A stretch of DNA of 64,000 nucleotides, taken from the NCBI RefSeq assembly GCF_013201625.1, contig NZ_CP053839.1, positions 1,054,001 through 1,118,000 of the forward strand. Reading direction: 5' to 3'. This document shows, piece by piece, positions 28,723 through 38,175 of this stretch (its first letter is position 1; each line of letters opens with the position of its first letter). The DNA is from Aliarcobacter lanthieri (lineage in GTDB: Bacteria > Campylobacterota > Campylobacteria > Campylobacterales > Arcobacteraceae). The notes under the pieces are model-generated. The model worked only from the letters and a program-made list of their open reading frames with translations, searched no databases and was not told the DNA's origin. A program made the position numbers and the translations under genes.

Positions 28723-29982
28723 AGTTGTTTTTCTAAACTTACTTACTTTTTTTGATTTTTCTTGTCTTTGAGCTTCTTTTCTTGCTTCTGGTTTTTTCTG
28801 TGAAAGAGGTTTAGGTTTGGGTTTTTTATTTCTTGGTTTTTTTTCAGTTGTTTCAAAACCTTCAAGTGTTAATCTTGGTATATTTAATTTTAACTCTTTT
28901 TCTATTTCAGCCATAAGCTTATAATCTTTTACACTTAAAAGTGTTATAGCAAGCCCTTCTTTTCCTGCACGACCAGTTCTTCCAACTCTATGAGTAAAAT
29001 CAATAATTGTTTCAGGTAAAGAGTAGTTAATTACAACTGGTAATTCTTCTATATCTATCCCACGAGCTGCAATATCAGTAGCAACTAAAACTCTAAGTTC
29101 TTTTTCTTTGAATTTTCGTAAAGCTAAAGCACGACTACTTTGTCTTATATCTCCATGTATACAAGCTGATTTTAGCCCATCAAGTTCTAAATTTTCAACT
29201 AGATTATCTGCTTGTGCTTTTTGATTTACAAAAACTAATGCTTGAGAAAAATTTTTTGAACCAATAAGATATGATAAAAGTTCATGTTTTTTATCTTCAT
29301 CTACCAAAACTATTTGTTGTTCTATTAATTTTACACTACTTCTTTGATTTGTTACTTCTATTACAACAGGATCATTTAAAAACTCTTTTGCTAATTTTTT
29401 AACTGTTGGGTTTATTGTTGCACTAAACATCATGATTTGTCTATTTACACCAATATTTGGTAATATCTTTTCAATCTCTTCTAAAAATCCCATATCAAGC
29501 ATGGTATCAAGTTCATCAATTACTACATTTGTAACACTACTTAAATTTATTGTTCCATTTTTTAAGTGTTCTAGCAATCTTCCTGTTGTACAAACAGCTA
29601 TATCAATACCATTTTTAAATTTCTTTTCTTGGTCTTTTGTTGATACTCCCCCAAAAATAGCAGCTCTTTTTATAGGGATATATTTTGAATAATCATCAAT
29701 TGCTTTTATAATTTGTTTGGCTAATTCTCTTGTTGGTACAAGGATTAAACCTCTTAAAATATTATTTGTATTATTTTTTCTTTCTTTTAGTATTTCTTCT
29801 AAAATAGGTAGAATAAATGCACAGCTTTTACCAGTTCCACTTTGAGATATTCCTATTATATCTCTTTTTTTTAAAGCTATTGGAATAGCTTTTTCTTGAA
29901 TAGAAGTAGGATTTTCATATCCTAAATCAACTATTGCTTTTAATATCTCATCACTTAAATTTAAATCTGAAAAAGTTTTGAT
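28711..29982 (-). CDS. DEAD-box RNA helicase (RhlE-like) with apparent ATC start
   Basis: The frame is open from a stop at about 30049 to 28711 and gives 423 residues from ATC 29982. Helicase motifs are all present: Q-motif ENPTSIQEKAIP, motif I SQSGTGKS, Ia PTRELA, Ib TTGRLLEHL, II VIDELDTM, III SATINP, V ATDIAARGIDIE and VI HRVGRTGRAG. The tail is Lys/Arg-rich. Motif II reads DELD, not DEAD. No ATG, GTG or TTG exists upstream of a TTG at 29577, which would delete motifs Q to Ib. AAAGGA lies six bases before ATC 29982, whose next codons KTFSDLNLS look like a family N-terminus. Either a rare start or a base error. Confidence 0.85.
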   Translation of the reverse strand: MKTFSDLNLSDEILKAIVDLGYENPTSIQEKAIPIALKKRDIIGISQSGTGKSCAFILPILEEILKERKNNTNNILRGLILVPTRELAKQIIKAIDDYSKYIPIKRAAIFGGVSTKDQEKKFKNGIDIAVCTTGRLLEHLKNGTINLSSVTNVVIDELDTMLDMGFLEEIEKILPNIGVNRQIMMFSATINPTVKKLAKEFLNDPVVIEVTNQRSSVKLIEQQIVLVDEDKKHELLSYLIGSKNFSQALVFVNQKAQADNLVENLELDGLKSACIHGDIRQSSRALALRKFKEKELRVLVATDIAARGIDIEELPVVINYSLPETIIDFTHRVGRTGRAGKEGLAITLLSVKDYKLMAEIEKELKLNIPRLTLEGFETTEKKPRNKKPKPKPLSQKKPEARKEAQRQEKSKKVSKFRKTTKRG

Positions 29983-30179
29983 AAAAAGTCCTTTATATAT
30001 TAAAATATTATATAATATTGTATCTAAATTGAAATTAGAGATAAATTTTTAAATAAAGTTAATTATTTTATAAAATTATTATTATTTAAACAATACTTTA
30101 TTTAGGTTAATGTTATAATTATATATGGATAGTTTCAGATAAATAATAATAAATATTATGAAAAAAAGTTTTTTTATGT

Positions 30180-30185
30180 TATAAT
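30180..30185 (+). promoter_or_regulatory. -10 element of the secretion operon
   Basis: TATAAT lies 35 bases before the TolC-OmpA start, after a T-rich run and with no clear -35, as usual for Campylobacterota sigma-70 promoters. A second TATAAT-like site lies at about 30114. The gap 30001-30219 otherwise shows nothing coding. Confidence 0.55.
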
Positions 30186-30219
30186 TCTGTACTTAAAATT
30201 ATAAACGAGGTATAAAACA

Positions 30220-32799
30220 ATGGCTAAGTTAAGAACTAAAAAAAATTTACTTAGTATAGTTGCAAGTAGTTTTTGTTTATTTGGTATAAACTTAAATGCT
30301 TTAACTTTACAAGAAACTTTGGTTGAAGTTATGAACACTAACCCAGTTGTTCAGGAGAGACTAAAAAACTTTAATGAGACTCAACAAGATTTAGAAATAG
30401 CAAAATCAGAATGGTTGCCATCTATTGATTATAGAGGAAGTTTTGGTAGAAACAATGGGGGAGATATTAAAGACAATGGTAATTCAAAATATGATTTTAC
30501 AGCCAGAGATGCTACATATAATCACTATACAAATTCTCTAAAGATAACTCAAAATCTTTTTAATGGATTTAGTACAACAGAAAAAATAAACTATCAAGAA
30601 GCTAGAGTTTTAGCTGCCGCTCATCATTATTTAGAAAATGCAAATGATATGGCTTTTCAAATGGTTGGATCATATATTGATTTATTAAGAAGTTATCAAT
30701 TATTACAAAATGCGAAAGATAATGTTGCAATAAATAAAAAAATTTATGAAGATGTACAATCACTTTATGATCAAGGACTAACAACAAAATCTGAAATGAC
30801 AAAAATATATGCATCTTTATCTTTAGCAAACTCAAATTTAACAGTTCAACAAAATAATACTATGGATAAAGAGTTCAAATTTAAAAGAATATTTGGTAGA
30901 AGTGTAAATGTTGGAACTTTAGAAGTACCAAAACTTAATTTACCAATGCCTGAGAGTATTCAACGAGCTAGCATGGTTGCAATTTCAAACAATCCTTCTA
31001 TGATCGTAAGTAACTTTAACATTAAAGGTGCACAAGCTTTATATAGAGAGAAAAAAAGTAAATTTTATCCAACATTAGATATTGAAGCAGAACAATTATT
31101 TAATGATGTTTCTAAAAATAACAATGGATATGATAATCCAGATGATAGACAAAAAATCTATGCTGTAATTAACTGGAATCTATTTAAAGGTGGTGCACAT
31201 ACTGCTGATTTACAAAAAAGTAGAAGTTCTATTAATAAAGAAATAGAAATTCAAAGAGATTTAAAAAGACAAACTATTGAGAGTTTAGAACTTTCTTGGT
31301 CAGCTTATGAAATGCTTGGTAAACAATTAGAAGATTTATACAAATATTATGAATATTCAGAAGAGACACTTTCAAGTTATCAAAGTGAGTATGAAATGGG
31401 AAGAAGAACACTTCTTGACTTATTATCAGCTCAAAATGATTTAATAAGCTCTAAAGCACAAATTATAAATGCACAAATGGATAAGCTTTTTGCACAATAT
31501 AGAATTTTAGATGCAATGGGAATGTTAGTAAGCTCTGTTTTAGATGAAAAAGATTATGCAAATGTTATTAAAGTAACTACAAACCCATTTGACGTATTAA
31601 AAGATGAATTACCAGTAGAGCTTGATGTTGATAAAGATGGTATTGTTGATCATTTAGATATTTGTGATAACTCTGTTGTTGGAAATGATGATATAACTCC
31701 TTATGGATGTAATCAGTATGAAAAAGATAGCGATTTTGATGGAATTCCTGATAGTAAAGATAGATGTCCAGATACACCATTTGGTGCTATTGTTGATGAA
31801 TTTGGTTGTCCTATTGAAGGTCAAAATAAATTTAATATGACAAGTGGTGAATTTATTAATAATATTTTAGCTTATAATGAAAATAGTCCAAAAAAATCAG
31901 AAAAATTAGGGCTTTATGATTATGAATTTAATGCTGCAGCTAATAAAAATATTGCATCAACTTCATTAGATAAACATTTAATGTATGATGATTTTGCAAT
32001 GATTAAAAGATTTGATTATGTAAATATGGATAATATTAATACTAATCAATTAGATGATATGGCTAGAGTTTTAAAAGAATATAATAATACAAATGTTGTT
32101 GTAACTGTAATTGGAAATACTCAAGGAACAAAAGATAAAGAAGAGAGTTTTAATAAAGCTCAAGAGTATGCAAATAATATTAAATCTTCTTTAATTGATA
32201 GAGGAGTTGATGAAAAAATTTTAGTTACTCAATCAAGAGTTGATTATGATAAAACATTTTTAGAAACTGTAAGCAGCGATTCTACACTAAATAATGTTGT
32301 TTATGTTGCTTTATATGTTCCTAAATCTACAACTTTAGGAAAAGATGATGACAATGATGGTGTAATTAATGATTTAGATGAATGTCCAAATACACCTGCT
32401 GGTCAAATGGTAGATGAAAAAGGTTGTTCAAGAAATATTAATCTTGAAGTTTTATTTGAAAATGATTCAGCTAAAATTTTATCAGGTAGTTTAGATAAAG
32501 TTATGGAATTTGCACAATATTTAAAAGATAATCCACAGTTTGATGCTAAAATTATTGGACATGCAAGTAACTCTGCAAGTGGTGTTAAAGCTCATACAAG
32601 CAAAAATTCGGCAGAATACAATATTGATTTATCTCAAAAAAGAGCAAATTCTATAAAAGATGTTTTAGTGAATAATGGTGTGGATGCTTCAAGACTTACA
32701 ACTGATGGGAAAGGTTTTTCTGAACCGATTGTAAGTAATGAAACAGCAGAAGGAAGAGCAAAAAACAGAAGGATAGAAGCTGTTCTTATAAAAAAATAA
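30220..32799 (+). CDS. TolC-family outer-membrane channel fused to TSP3 repeats and OmpA domain
   Basis: This 859-residue protein is exported (signal peptide ending LFGINLNALT). Residues ~25-440 are a TolC-type channel with the two repeat halves (TLQETLVEVMNTNPVVQERL, GLTTKSEMTKIYASLSLANS, YEMGRRTLLDLLSAQNDLIS). Then come Asp-rich thrombospondin type 3 calcium-binding repeats (DVDKDGIVDHLDICDN, DSDFDGIPDSKDRCPDTP, DDDNDGVINDLDECPNTP). An OmpA peptidoglycan-binding domain lies at the end (LFENDSAKIL, SQKRANSIKDVL, GRAKNRRIEAV). It is the outer part of a type I secretion system, anchored to the cell wall. The ABC and HlyD genes follow. Such fusions are found in LapE/AggA-type systems that export large adhesins. 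Confidence 0.9.
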   Translation: MAKLRTKKNLLSIVASSFCLFGINLNALTLQETLVEVMNTNPVVQERLKNFNETQQDLEIAKSEWLPSIDYRGSFGRNNGGDIKDNGNSKYDFTARDATYNHYTNSLKITQNLFNGFSTTEKINYQEARVLAAAHHYLENANDMAFQMVGSYIDLLRSYQLLQNAKDNVAINKKIYEDVQSLYDQGLTTKSEMTKIYASLSLANSNLTVQQNNTMDKEFKFKRIFGRSVNVGTLEVPKLNLPMPESIQRASMVAISNNPSMIVSNFNIKGAQALYREKKSKFYPTLDIEAEQLFNDVSKNNNGYDNPDDRQKIYAVINWNLFKGGAHTADLQKSRSSINKEIEIQRDLKRQTIESLELSWSAYEMLGKQLEDLYKYYEYSEETLSSYQSEYEMGRRTLLDLLSAQNDLISSKAQIINAQMDKLFAQYRILDAMGMLVSSVLDEKDYANVIKVTTNPFDVLKDELPVELDVDKDGIVDHLDICDNSVVGNDDITPYGCNQYEKDSDFDGIPDSKDRCPDTPFGAIVDEFGCPIEGQNKFNMTSGEFINNILAYNENSPKKSEKLGLYDYEFNAAANKNIASTSLDKHLMYDDFAMIKRFDYVNMDNINTNQLDDMARVLKEYNNTNVVVTVIGNTQGTKDKEESFNKAQEYANNIKSSLIDRGVDEKILVTQSRVDYDKTFLETVSSDSTLNNVVYVALYVPKSTTLGKDDDNDGVINDLDECPNTPAGQMVDEKGCSRNINLEVLFENDSAKILSGSLDKVMEFAQYLKDNPQFDAKIIGHASNSASGVKAHTSKNSAEYNIDLSQKRANSIKDVLVNNGVDASRLTTDGKGFSEPIVSNETAEGRAKNRRIEAVLIKK

Positions 32800-32811
32800 T
32801 AAGGACACATA

Positions 32812-34968
32812 ATGATAAATAAAAGTTTAAGAAAGAATGATACATTACTTGATTCATTAGTTCTTTATACAAGACTTTTTCACAAACCTTTTTCAGCTGA
32901 GTCTTTACTTCAAGGTCTTCCTTTAGGAGACAATGAAGCAGACCAGCTTCTTTTTTCCAAAAATAGTTCAAAATCAATGTTTAGTAGAGCGGCTGCTAGA
33001 GCAGGGCTTAAAACAACAATTATTGAAAAACCTATTAAAGATATTTTAAATCTTCAACTTCCTGTAATATTACTTTTATCAAATGAAAATAGTTGTATTT
33101 TAGACTCTTTTAATGAAGATAGGACAAAAGCAAAAATTATATTTTCTGGTATTAATGATCCTTTAGAAGAATGGGTAGATATTGAGGAATTAGAAAAAGA
33201 GTATTTAGGTTATTCTTTTATGCTTAAGAAAGTTTATGAATATGAACATGATAATGGGAAAAAAACACTATCAATTGATAATCAAAAACATTGGTTTTGG
33301 AGTACTTTAGGTTTTTCAAAAAAAATTTATATGGATTGTATTATAGCTTCAATTTTAATAAATTTATTTGTTTTAGCAACACCACTTTTTACAATGAATG
33401 TTTATGATAGAGTTATTCCAAATAATGCTCAAGAAACTTTATTAGTTTTTACTATAGGGATTGTAGTTGTATTTTTACTTGATGCAACTTTAAAATTTGT
33501 TAGAACATATTTTTTAGAAATGGCTGCTAAAAAAAGTGATATTATAATGTCTTCTATTATATTTGAAAGAGTATTAGATATGCAAATGAGTGAACATCCA
33601 AAATCTGTTGGTTCTTTTGCAAATAATCTAAAAAGCTTTGATAGTATTAGAGGTTTTTTAACAAGTGCAACTTTAAGTGTATTGATAGATTTCCCTTTTG
33701 CAATACTATTTTTAATGGTAATTACTTATCTTGGTGGATTTTTAGTAATAGTCCCTATTTTTATCATTATTTTAATTATAATTTATGCAAAAATGATAAA
33801 AGACCCACTTAAACAAAGTATAGAAGCAACTTATGAAGCAAGTGCTAAGAAAAATGGTATTTTAATTGAATCTTTACACAATATTGAAACTATAAAAGCA
33901 CAAGGAATGGCTGGAAATATACAATATTCTTGGGAAGAATCAACAGGTGAGATAGCAAATAAAGGATTAAAATCTAAACTTATTTCTGCTTCAATACCAA
34001 CTGTAACTGGACTTTTAGTTGGTTTAAATACAGTTTTAATAGTAGTTTTTGGAGTGTATTTAATACAAGATTTTAAACTTACAATGGGAGGGTTAATAGC
34101 AACTATGATACTTTCAGGTAGAGCTATTGCGCCTATGGGACAAATTGTTTCACTTATTACAAACTATGAGGATACAAAACAATCTTTTAAAATGTTAGAT
34201 GAAATTGTAAATAAACCACAAGAAAGACCATTTGCAAAAGAATTTGTAAAAATGCCATCTATTAGTGGAAATATTGAGTTTAGAAATGTAAGTTTTAAAT
34301 ATCCACAAAGTGATGCTTATGCTTTAAAAGATGTTAGTTTTAAAATAAAAGAAGGGGATAAAGTTGCATTTATTGGAAGAATAGGAAGTGGAAAGTCAAC
34401 TATTGCAAAGCTTATATTAAAACTTTATGAACCAGATGAAGGTTCTATTTTAATTGATGGAATAGATATAGCTCAAATTGATCCTGCCGATTTAAGAAAA
34501 GGTATAAGTTATGTTCCTCAAGATATTCATTTATTTAGAGGAAGTATAAAACAAAATATACTAGGAATTCATAAATTTATTGATGACCAATGGATGTTAG
34601 AATGTTCAAAAACAAGTGGAACAGATGAATTTATAAGACTTCATCCTGCAGGATATGATATGCCAATAGGTGAAAGAGGACAAGGATTAAGTGGAGGGCA
34701 AAGACAAAGTGTTGGGATAGCTAGAGCTTTAATAAATAATGCTGATATTTGGATGTTTGATGAACCAACAAATGCCATGGATCAAACAAGTGAGTCTATT
34801 GTTCTAAAAAATTTAGGTGAAAAAATAAATGGTAAGACATTACTTTTAGTTACTCAAAAGATGAATATGATAGATTTAGTTGATAGAATTATAGTAATGA
34901 ATTTTGGAGAGAAAGTATTAGATGGTTCAAAAGAAGAGGTTATAAAACAATTAGGTGGTGAAAGATGA
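32812..34968 (+). CDS. Type I secretion ABC transporter with C39-like domain (LapB/LssB type)
   Basis: This 718-residue inner-membrane exporter has three parts. The N-terminal ~130 residues look like a C39 peptidase-like domain lacking the catalytic Cys, typical of RTX exporters that do not cleave a leader. Next is a membrane domain of about six helices (MDCIIASILINLFVLATPLF). Last is an ATPase with Walker A IGRIGSGKST, signature LSGGQRQSVGIARAL and Walker B DIWMFDEPT. It powers export through the TolC-OmpA channel. The start is 12 bases after the upstream stop, and the stop overlaps the HlyD start by ATGA. Confidence 0.93.
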   Translation: MINKSLRKNDTLLDSLVLYTRLFHKPFSAESLLQGLPLGDNEADQLLFSKNSSKSMFSRAAARAGLKTTIIEKPIKDILNLQLPVILLLSNENSCILDSFNEDRTKAKIIFSGINDPLEEWVDIEELEKEYLGYSFMLKKVYEYEHDNGKKTLSIDNQKHWFWSTLGFSKKIYMDCIIASILINLFVLATPLFTMNVYDRVIPNNAQETLLVFTIGIVVVFLLDATLKFVRTYFLEMAAKKSDIIMSSIIFERVLDMQMSEHPKSVGSFANNLKSFDSIRGFLTSATLSVLIDFPFAILFLMVITYLGGFLVIVPIFIIILIIIYAKMIKDPLKQSIEATYEASAKKNGILIESLHNIETIKAQGMAGNIQYSWEESTGEIANKGLKSKLISASIPTVTGLLVGLNTVLIVVFGVYLIQDFKLTMGGLIATMILSGRAIAPMGQIVSLITNYEDTKQSFKMLDEIVNKPQERPFAKEFVKMPSISGNIEFRNVSFKYPQSDAYALKDVSFKIKEGDKVAFIGRIGSGKSTIAKLILKLYEPDEGSILIDGIDIAQIDPADLRKGISYVPQDIHLFRGSIKQNILGIHKFIDDQWMLECSKTSGTDEFIRLHPAGYDMPIGERGQGLSGGQRQSVGIARALINNADIWMFDEPTNAMDQTSESIVLKNLGEKINGKTLLLVTQKMNMIDLVDRIIVMNFGEKVLDGSKEEVIKQLGGER

Positions 34969-36371
34969 GTTTTTTTAATAGTCCACAACTTCAAAAATAT
35001 AAAGAAATTTATAATACTTTTATGGATAAAGATAATATAAAAGTTCCAAAAACTCCACTAAATCCAAATGATTATGAATATATGAAGAGTTTAAGTGCTG
35101 CTGTAGTATTTAACTCTTCAAAAAAATTACATTGGGTTTTAATATCTTTTTTAATAACTATTTTCTTATTTATCTTTTGGGCTGCATTTGCAGAGATTGA
35201 TGAAATAGCAAGAGGAAGTGGAAAAGTAGTTCCAAGTGGTCAGAATCAGATTGTACAAAATTTAGAAGGTGGAATAGTACAAGAGATATTAGTTACAGAA
35301 GGTGATACTGTTGAAAAAGACCAAATTCTTATTAGAATTTCAAATGAAAAAGGTACTTCAACAGCTATGTCAAATGAGTTAAAATCTTACTATTTACAAG
35401 CTCAAATACAAAGATTAAGTGCAGAGTTAGCTCGTATTCCTTTTGAGTATGAAAAAAGTGATATTCAAGAATATAATGAGTTTTTAGATAATGAAAATGA
35501 ATTATACCTAACAAATCAAAAGCAATTAGAATCAAAAGTTTCTATTTTAAAAGAGCAGATAAAACAAAAAGAGAATGATTTAAAAGATGCAAAACAAACT
35601 ATTGAACATATGAAGTTTTCAGTAAATGCTATTTCAAAAGAAGTATCTATGACTAAACCTATGGTTGATAGAGGGATAAGATCTCAAGTAGATTTCTTAA
35701 AACTTCAAAGAGAAGAAAGTGATGCTAAAAATAAACTTCAAAGTGTTACTTTATCTGTTGATAAAATCAGTTCTGAAATTACTGAATTAAATAAAAAAAT
35801 TGATGAAACAAATGAAATTCATGATGCAGAGATTAGAGGCAAATTAAATGAAGCTTTTACTCAATTAAAAGATGTTGAAGCAAATAAATTAGCATCAAGT
35901 GATCAAGTAGCAAGAACAGTTGTTAAGTCACCATCAAATGGTATTGTTCAAAAACTTCATGTGAATACTATAGGTGGAAGTATAAAACCAGCACAAGATT
36001 TATTAGAAATAGTTCCAACTGATCATAAATTAATAGTTGAAGTAAAAATTTTACCAAAAGATATTGCTTTTATTTATCAAGGTCAAAAAGCTATAGTTAA
36101 ATTTTCAGCTTTTGATTTTTCTATATTTGGTGGATTAGATGGACATGTTATAAATATTAGCCCAGATACAATAGTGGAAAAAGATGAAAAAACATTTTAT
36201 ATTGTAAGAATAGAAACAGATAAAAACTATATAGGTGAAGGTGAAAAACAAAAGCATATAATACCTGGTATGATAGCAGATGTAGATATTTTAACAAGTA
36301 AAAAAACTGTACTGGATTATATTTTAAAACCTATATTAAAAACAAAAACTTATGCAATGACAGAGAGATAA
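34965..36371 (+). CDS. HlyD-family membrane fusion protein of type I secretion (LapC type)
   Basis: This is a 468-residue periplasmic adaptor. It has an N-terminal membrane helix (LHWVLISFLITIFLFIFWAA), the lipoyl/barrel-like domain starting at DEIARGSGKVVPSGQNQIVQ, a long coiled coil of about 180 residues (QLESKVSILKEQIKQKEND onward) and the C-terminal barrel (LLEIVPTDHKLIVEVKI, PGMIADVDILTSKKTVLDYI). It links the ABC transporter to the TolC-OmpA protein. Translation is coupled to the upstream ABC gene. Confidence 0.93.
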   Translation: MSFFNSPQLQKYKEIYNTFMDKDNIKVPKTPLNPNDYEYMKSLSAAVVFNSSKKLHWVLISFLITIFLFIFWAAFAEIDEIARGSGKVVPSGQNQIVQNLEGGIVQEILVTEGDTVEKDQILIRISNEKGTSTAMSNELKSYYLQAQIQRLSAELARIPFEYEKSDIQEYNEFLDNENELYLTNQKQLESKVSILKEQIKQKENDLKDAKQTIEHMKFSVNAISKEVSMTKPMVDRGIRSQVDFLKLQREESDAKNKLQSVTLSVDKISSEITELNKKIDETNEIHDAEIRGKLNEAFTQLKDVEANKLASSDQVARTVVKSPSNGIVQKLHVNTIGGSIKPAQDLLEIVPTDHKLIVEVKILPKDIAFIYQGQKAIVKFSAFDFSIFGGLDGHVINISPDTIVEKDEKTFYIVRIETDKNYIGEGEKQKHIIPGMIADVDILTSKKTVLDYILKPILKTKTYAMTER

Positions 36372-36396
36372 TTAATAAAAAAGAGGAGAGTTTTTT

Positions 36397-37359
36397 ATGA
36401 GAAAAATATTTTTATCAACATTAATGGCAAGTACAATACTTTTTGCTTCTAATATAGATGAAGCAAAACTTGCAATGGATAGAGGAAATTATAGCCAAGC
36501 CATAATAATATTTGATAATTTAGCGAATAATGGAAATACAGAAGCTATGTTTAACTTAGGGCTTCTTTATTTAAGTGGAAATGGGGTTAATCAAAACTAT
36601 TCACAAGCTAAAAAATGGTTTGAACTGGCTGCTAAAGATAATGATGCTATGTCTTTATATAACTTAGGAGTTATTTATTATAAAGGTCTAGATGTAAAAG
36701 AAAATAAGCAAGAAGCTTTTAGATATTACGATTTATCAGCGAAACAAGGATTTTCTGAAGCACTATATACGGTTGGATTAATGTTAGAAAAAGGTGATGG
36801 TGTAAAAAAAAATTTAAAAGAAGCTTTTAATTATTTTTATAAAGCTGCAAAGCAAGAACATATAAATTCAGCATATAAAATTGGCAAAATGTATAGATTA
36901 GGTGAAGGTACTACAAAAAATGATAGTGAAGCTTTTAAATGGTATGAAATAGCTTCTGAAAAAGGAAATACATATGCTCAAGTTAATTTGGGACTTATGT
37001 ATAAAAATGGTATAACAGTTCCTAAAGATTATACTAAAGCTTTAAAATGGTTTGAAAAGTCTGCAAACTCTAAAAATAGTTTAGGAGTTTTAAATCTTGC
37101 TAGTATGTATCATAATGGTTTAGGTGTTAAAAAAGATTCAATAGAAGCTTTTAAATTATATAAAGAAGTTGCTGATACAGCAAATAATTCAAATGCTCAA
37201 TATAATGTTGGTTTGATGTATTTAAAAGGTGATGGAGTAAATCAGAGTAATCAGCAGGCATTTGAATATTGGACAAAGTCATCATATCAAGGAAATGAAT
37301 CAGCTAAAAAGAATTTAGATATTCTTTGTAAAGAAGTACCAACAGTTTGTAAAAAATAA
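36397..37359 (+). CDS. SEL1-repeat (TPR-like) exported protein
   Basis: This 320-residue protein has a signal peptide (MRKIFLSTLMASTILFAS) and seven or so SEL1 repeats of 36 residues. The repeat core is A-x-x-x-L-G-x-x-Y-x-x-G-x-G-V-x-x-x-x-x-x-A-x-x-W, for example AMFNLGLLYLSGNGVNQNYS. SEL1 repeats are scaffolds for protein interaction. Being next in the secretion operon, 25 bases after the HlyD stop, it may help secretion or adhesin handling, but this is not shown. A Cys pair sits in the last residues. Confidence 0.85.
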   Translation: MRKIFLSTLMASTILFASNIDEAKLAMDRGNYSQAIIIFDNLANNGNTEAMFNLGLLYLSGNGVNQNYSQAKKWFELAAKDNDAMSLYNLGVIYYKGLDVKENKQEAFRYYDLSAKQGFSEALYTVGLMLEKGDGVKKNLKEAFNYFYKAAKQEHINSAYKIGKMYRLGEGTTKNDSEAFKWYEIASEKGNTYAQVNLGLMYKNGITVPKDYTKALKWFEKSANSKNSLGVLNLASMYHNGLGVKKDSIEAFKLYKEVADTANNSNAQYNVGLMYLKGDGVNQSNQQAFEYWTKSSYQGNESAKKNLDILCKEVPTVCKK

Positions 37360-37438
37360 AATAATTTGTGACTATTTTATAAAGTATTTACATAAATTAC
37401 TTTATAATATATGCAAATAAACTAGTGTAAGGTAGGGT

Positions 37439-38047
37439 ATGTTTATGAAAAAAGTAGCACTATTTACAGGTTCAAAAAATATTTTAAATAGATGGGAAAA
37501 TTATCTTGTTAATTATGATTTATCAATTATTAATAACCAAAATGATTTATTAAATATTAAAGATAGTTTAGTTGTCTTTAGTACGTGTGTTAAATTAAAA
37601 AATGAATATCTAGTTATAGAAAACTTACTAAAAAATAAAAATAAAATTTTGGTTTTGGATAGTTCTCCTAAACTAGAAAATGCTCAAAAATGGCTATCTT
37701 TTGGTGTAAATGGTTATGGAAATAGTTTTATGAGTAGTGTTTACCTAAATTCAGCTGTTGAATCTATATTTAATGGATTGATTTGGATAGTTCCTGAAGT
37801 TACTCTGCAGCTTATAAAAGATTTCTCTAAAATAGAAGTTAATAATGATGATACAATTTTGATTGATTTGACAAAATCAGAATATCAAATAGCATTATTA
37901 TTAAAAGATGGATATTCAAATTCTGAAATTAGTACAGATTTGAATATCTCTATAAATACAGTAAAAACTCATATTAAAAATATTTATTTAAAATTAGATG
38001 TTAATGATAGAATATCTTTTATAAATCTATTTACTAATAAAAACTAG
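37439..38047 (+). CDS. LuxR-type regulator with degenerate receiver domain
   Basis: This 202-residue protein pairs an N-terminal domain resembling a response-regulator receiver (KKILVLDSSPKL-like strand, then FGVNGYGNSFMSSVYLNSAV) with a LuxR helix-turn-helix at the C-terminus (LTKSEYQIALLLKDGYSNSE, ISTDLNISINTVKTHIKNIY). The receiver lacks an obvious phosphate-accepting Asp at the expected strand end (LVVFSTC), so it is likely phosphorylation-independent, like CsgD/VpsT-type regulators. Its place after the secretion operon suggests control of biofilm or adhesin genes. AAGG lies six bases before ATG 37439. Confidence 0.82.
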   Translation: MFMKKVALFTGSKNILNRWENYLVNYDLSIINNQNDLLNIKDSLVVFSTCVKLKNEYLVIENLLKNKNKILVLDSSPKLENAQKWLSFGVNGYGNSFMSSVYLNSAVESIFNGLIWIVPEVTLQLIKDFSKIEVNNDDTILIDLTKSEYQIALLLKDGYSNSEISTDLNISINTVKTHIKNIYLKLDVNDRISFINLFTNKN

Positions 38048-38066
38048 AAAAGTCTCTAGTTTTTAT
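38037..38066. terminator. Bidirectional terminator between LuxR gene and aroE fragment
   Basis: A 12-bp perfect stem (ATAAAAACTAGA, loop AAAGTC, TCTAGTTTTTAT) covers the stop codons of the LuxR gene and of the convergent aroE fragment. Confidence 0.9.
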
Positions 38067-38175
38067 TACTCTTTAAACCTTTCCTCATCGCTTCAATTAG
38101 TGATGAATTAGTCTTTGTATTTGTGAATAATTCAAATGCTAAAACACCTTGATACAAAAGCATATCTTTTATATC
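38056..38175 (-). pseudogene. aroE: Displaced 3' fragment of aroE (shikimate dehydrogenase)
   Basis: The minus strand reads DIKDMLLYQGVLAFELFTN and then TKTNSSLIEAMRKGLK before a TAG stop at 38058-38056. This matches the C-terminal helix of shikimate dehydrogenase (AroE), whose last helix typically carries MLLYQG-x-AFE. Upstream, reading leftward from 38178, an in-frame TGA appears and the AroE match ends. So only about 40 codons remain, facing the integrase. The most likely explanation is integration of the element into the 3' end of aroE. Either the intact copy is at the far end of the element outside the window, or the gene is broken. Confidence 0.7.

Noticed and set aside
28711-29577. Helicase starting at TTG 29577
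   Set aside because: This would delete the Q motif, Walker A and motif Ia, all of which are intact upstream in the same frame.
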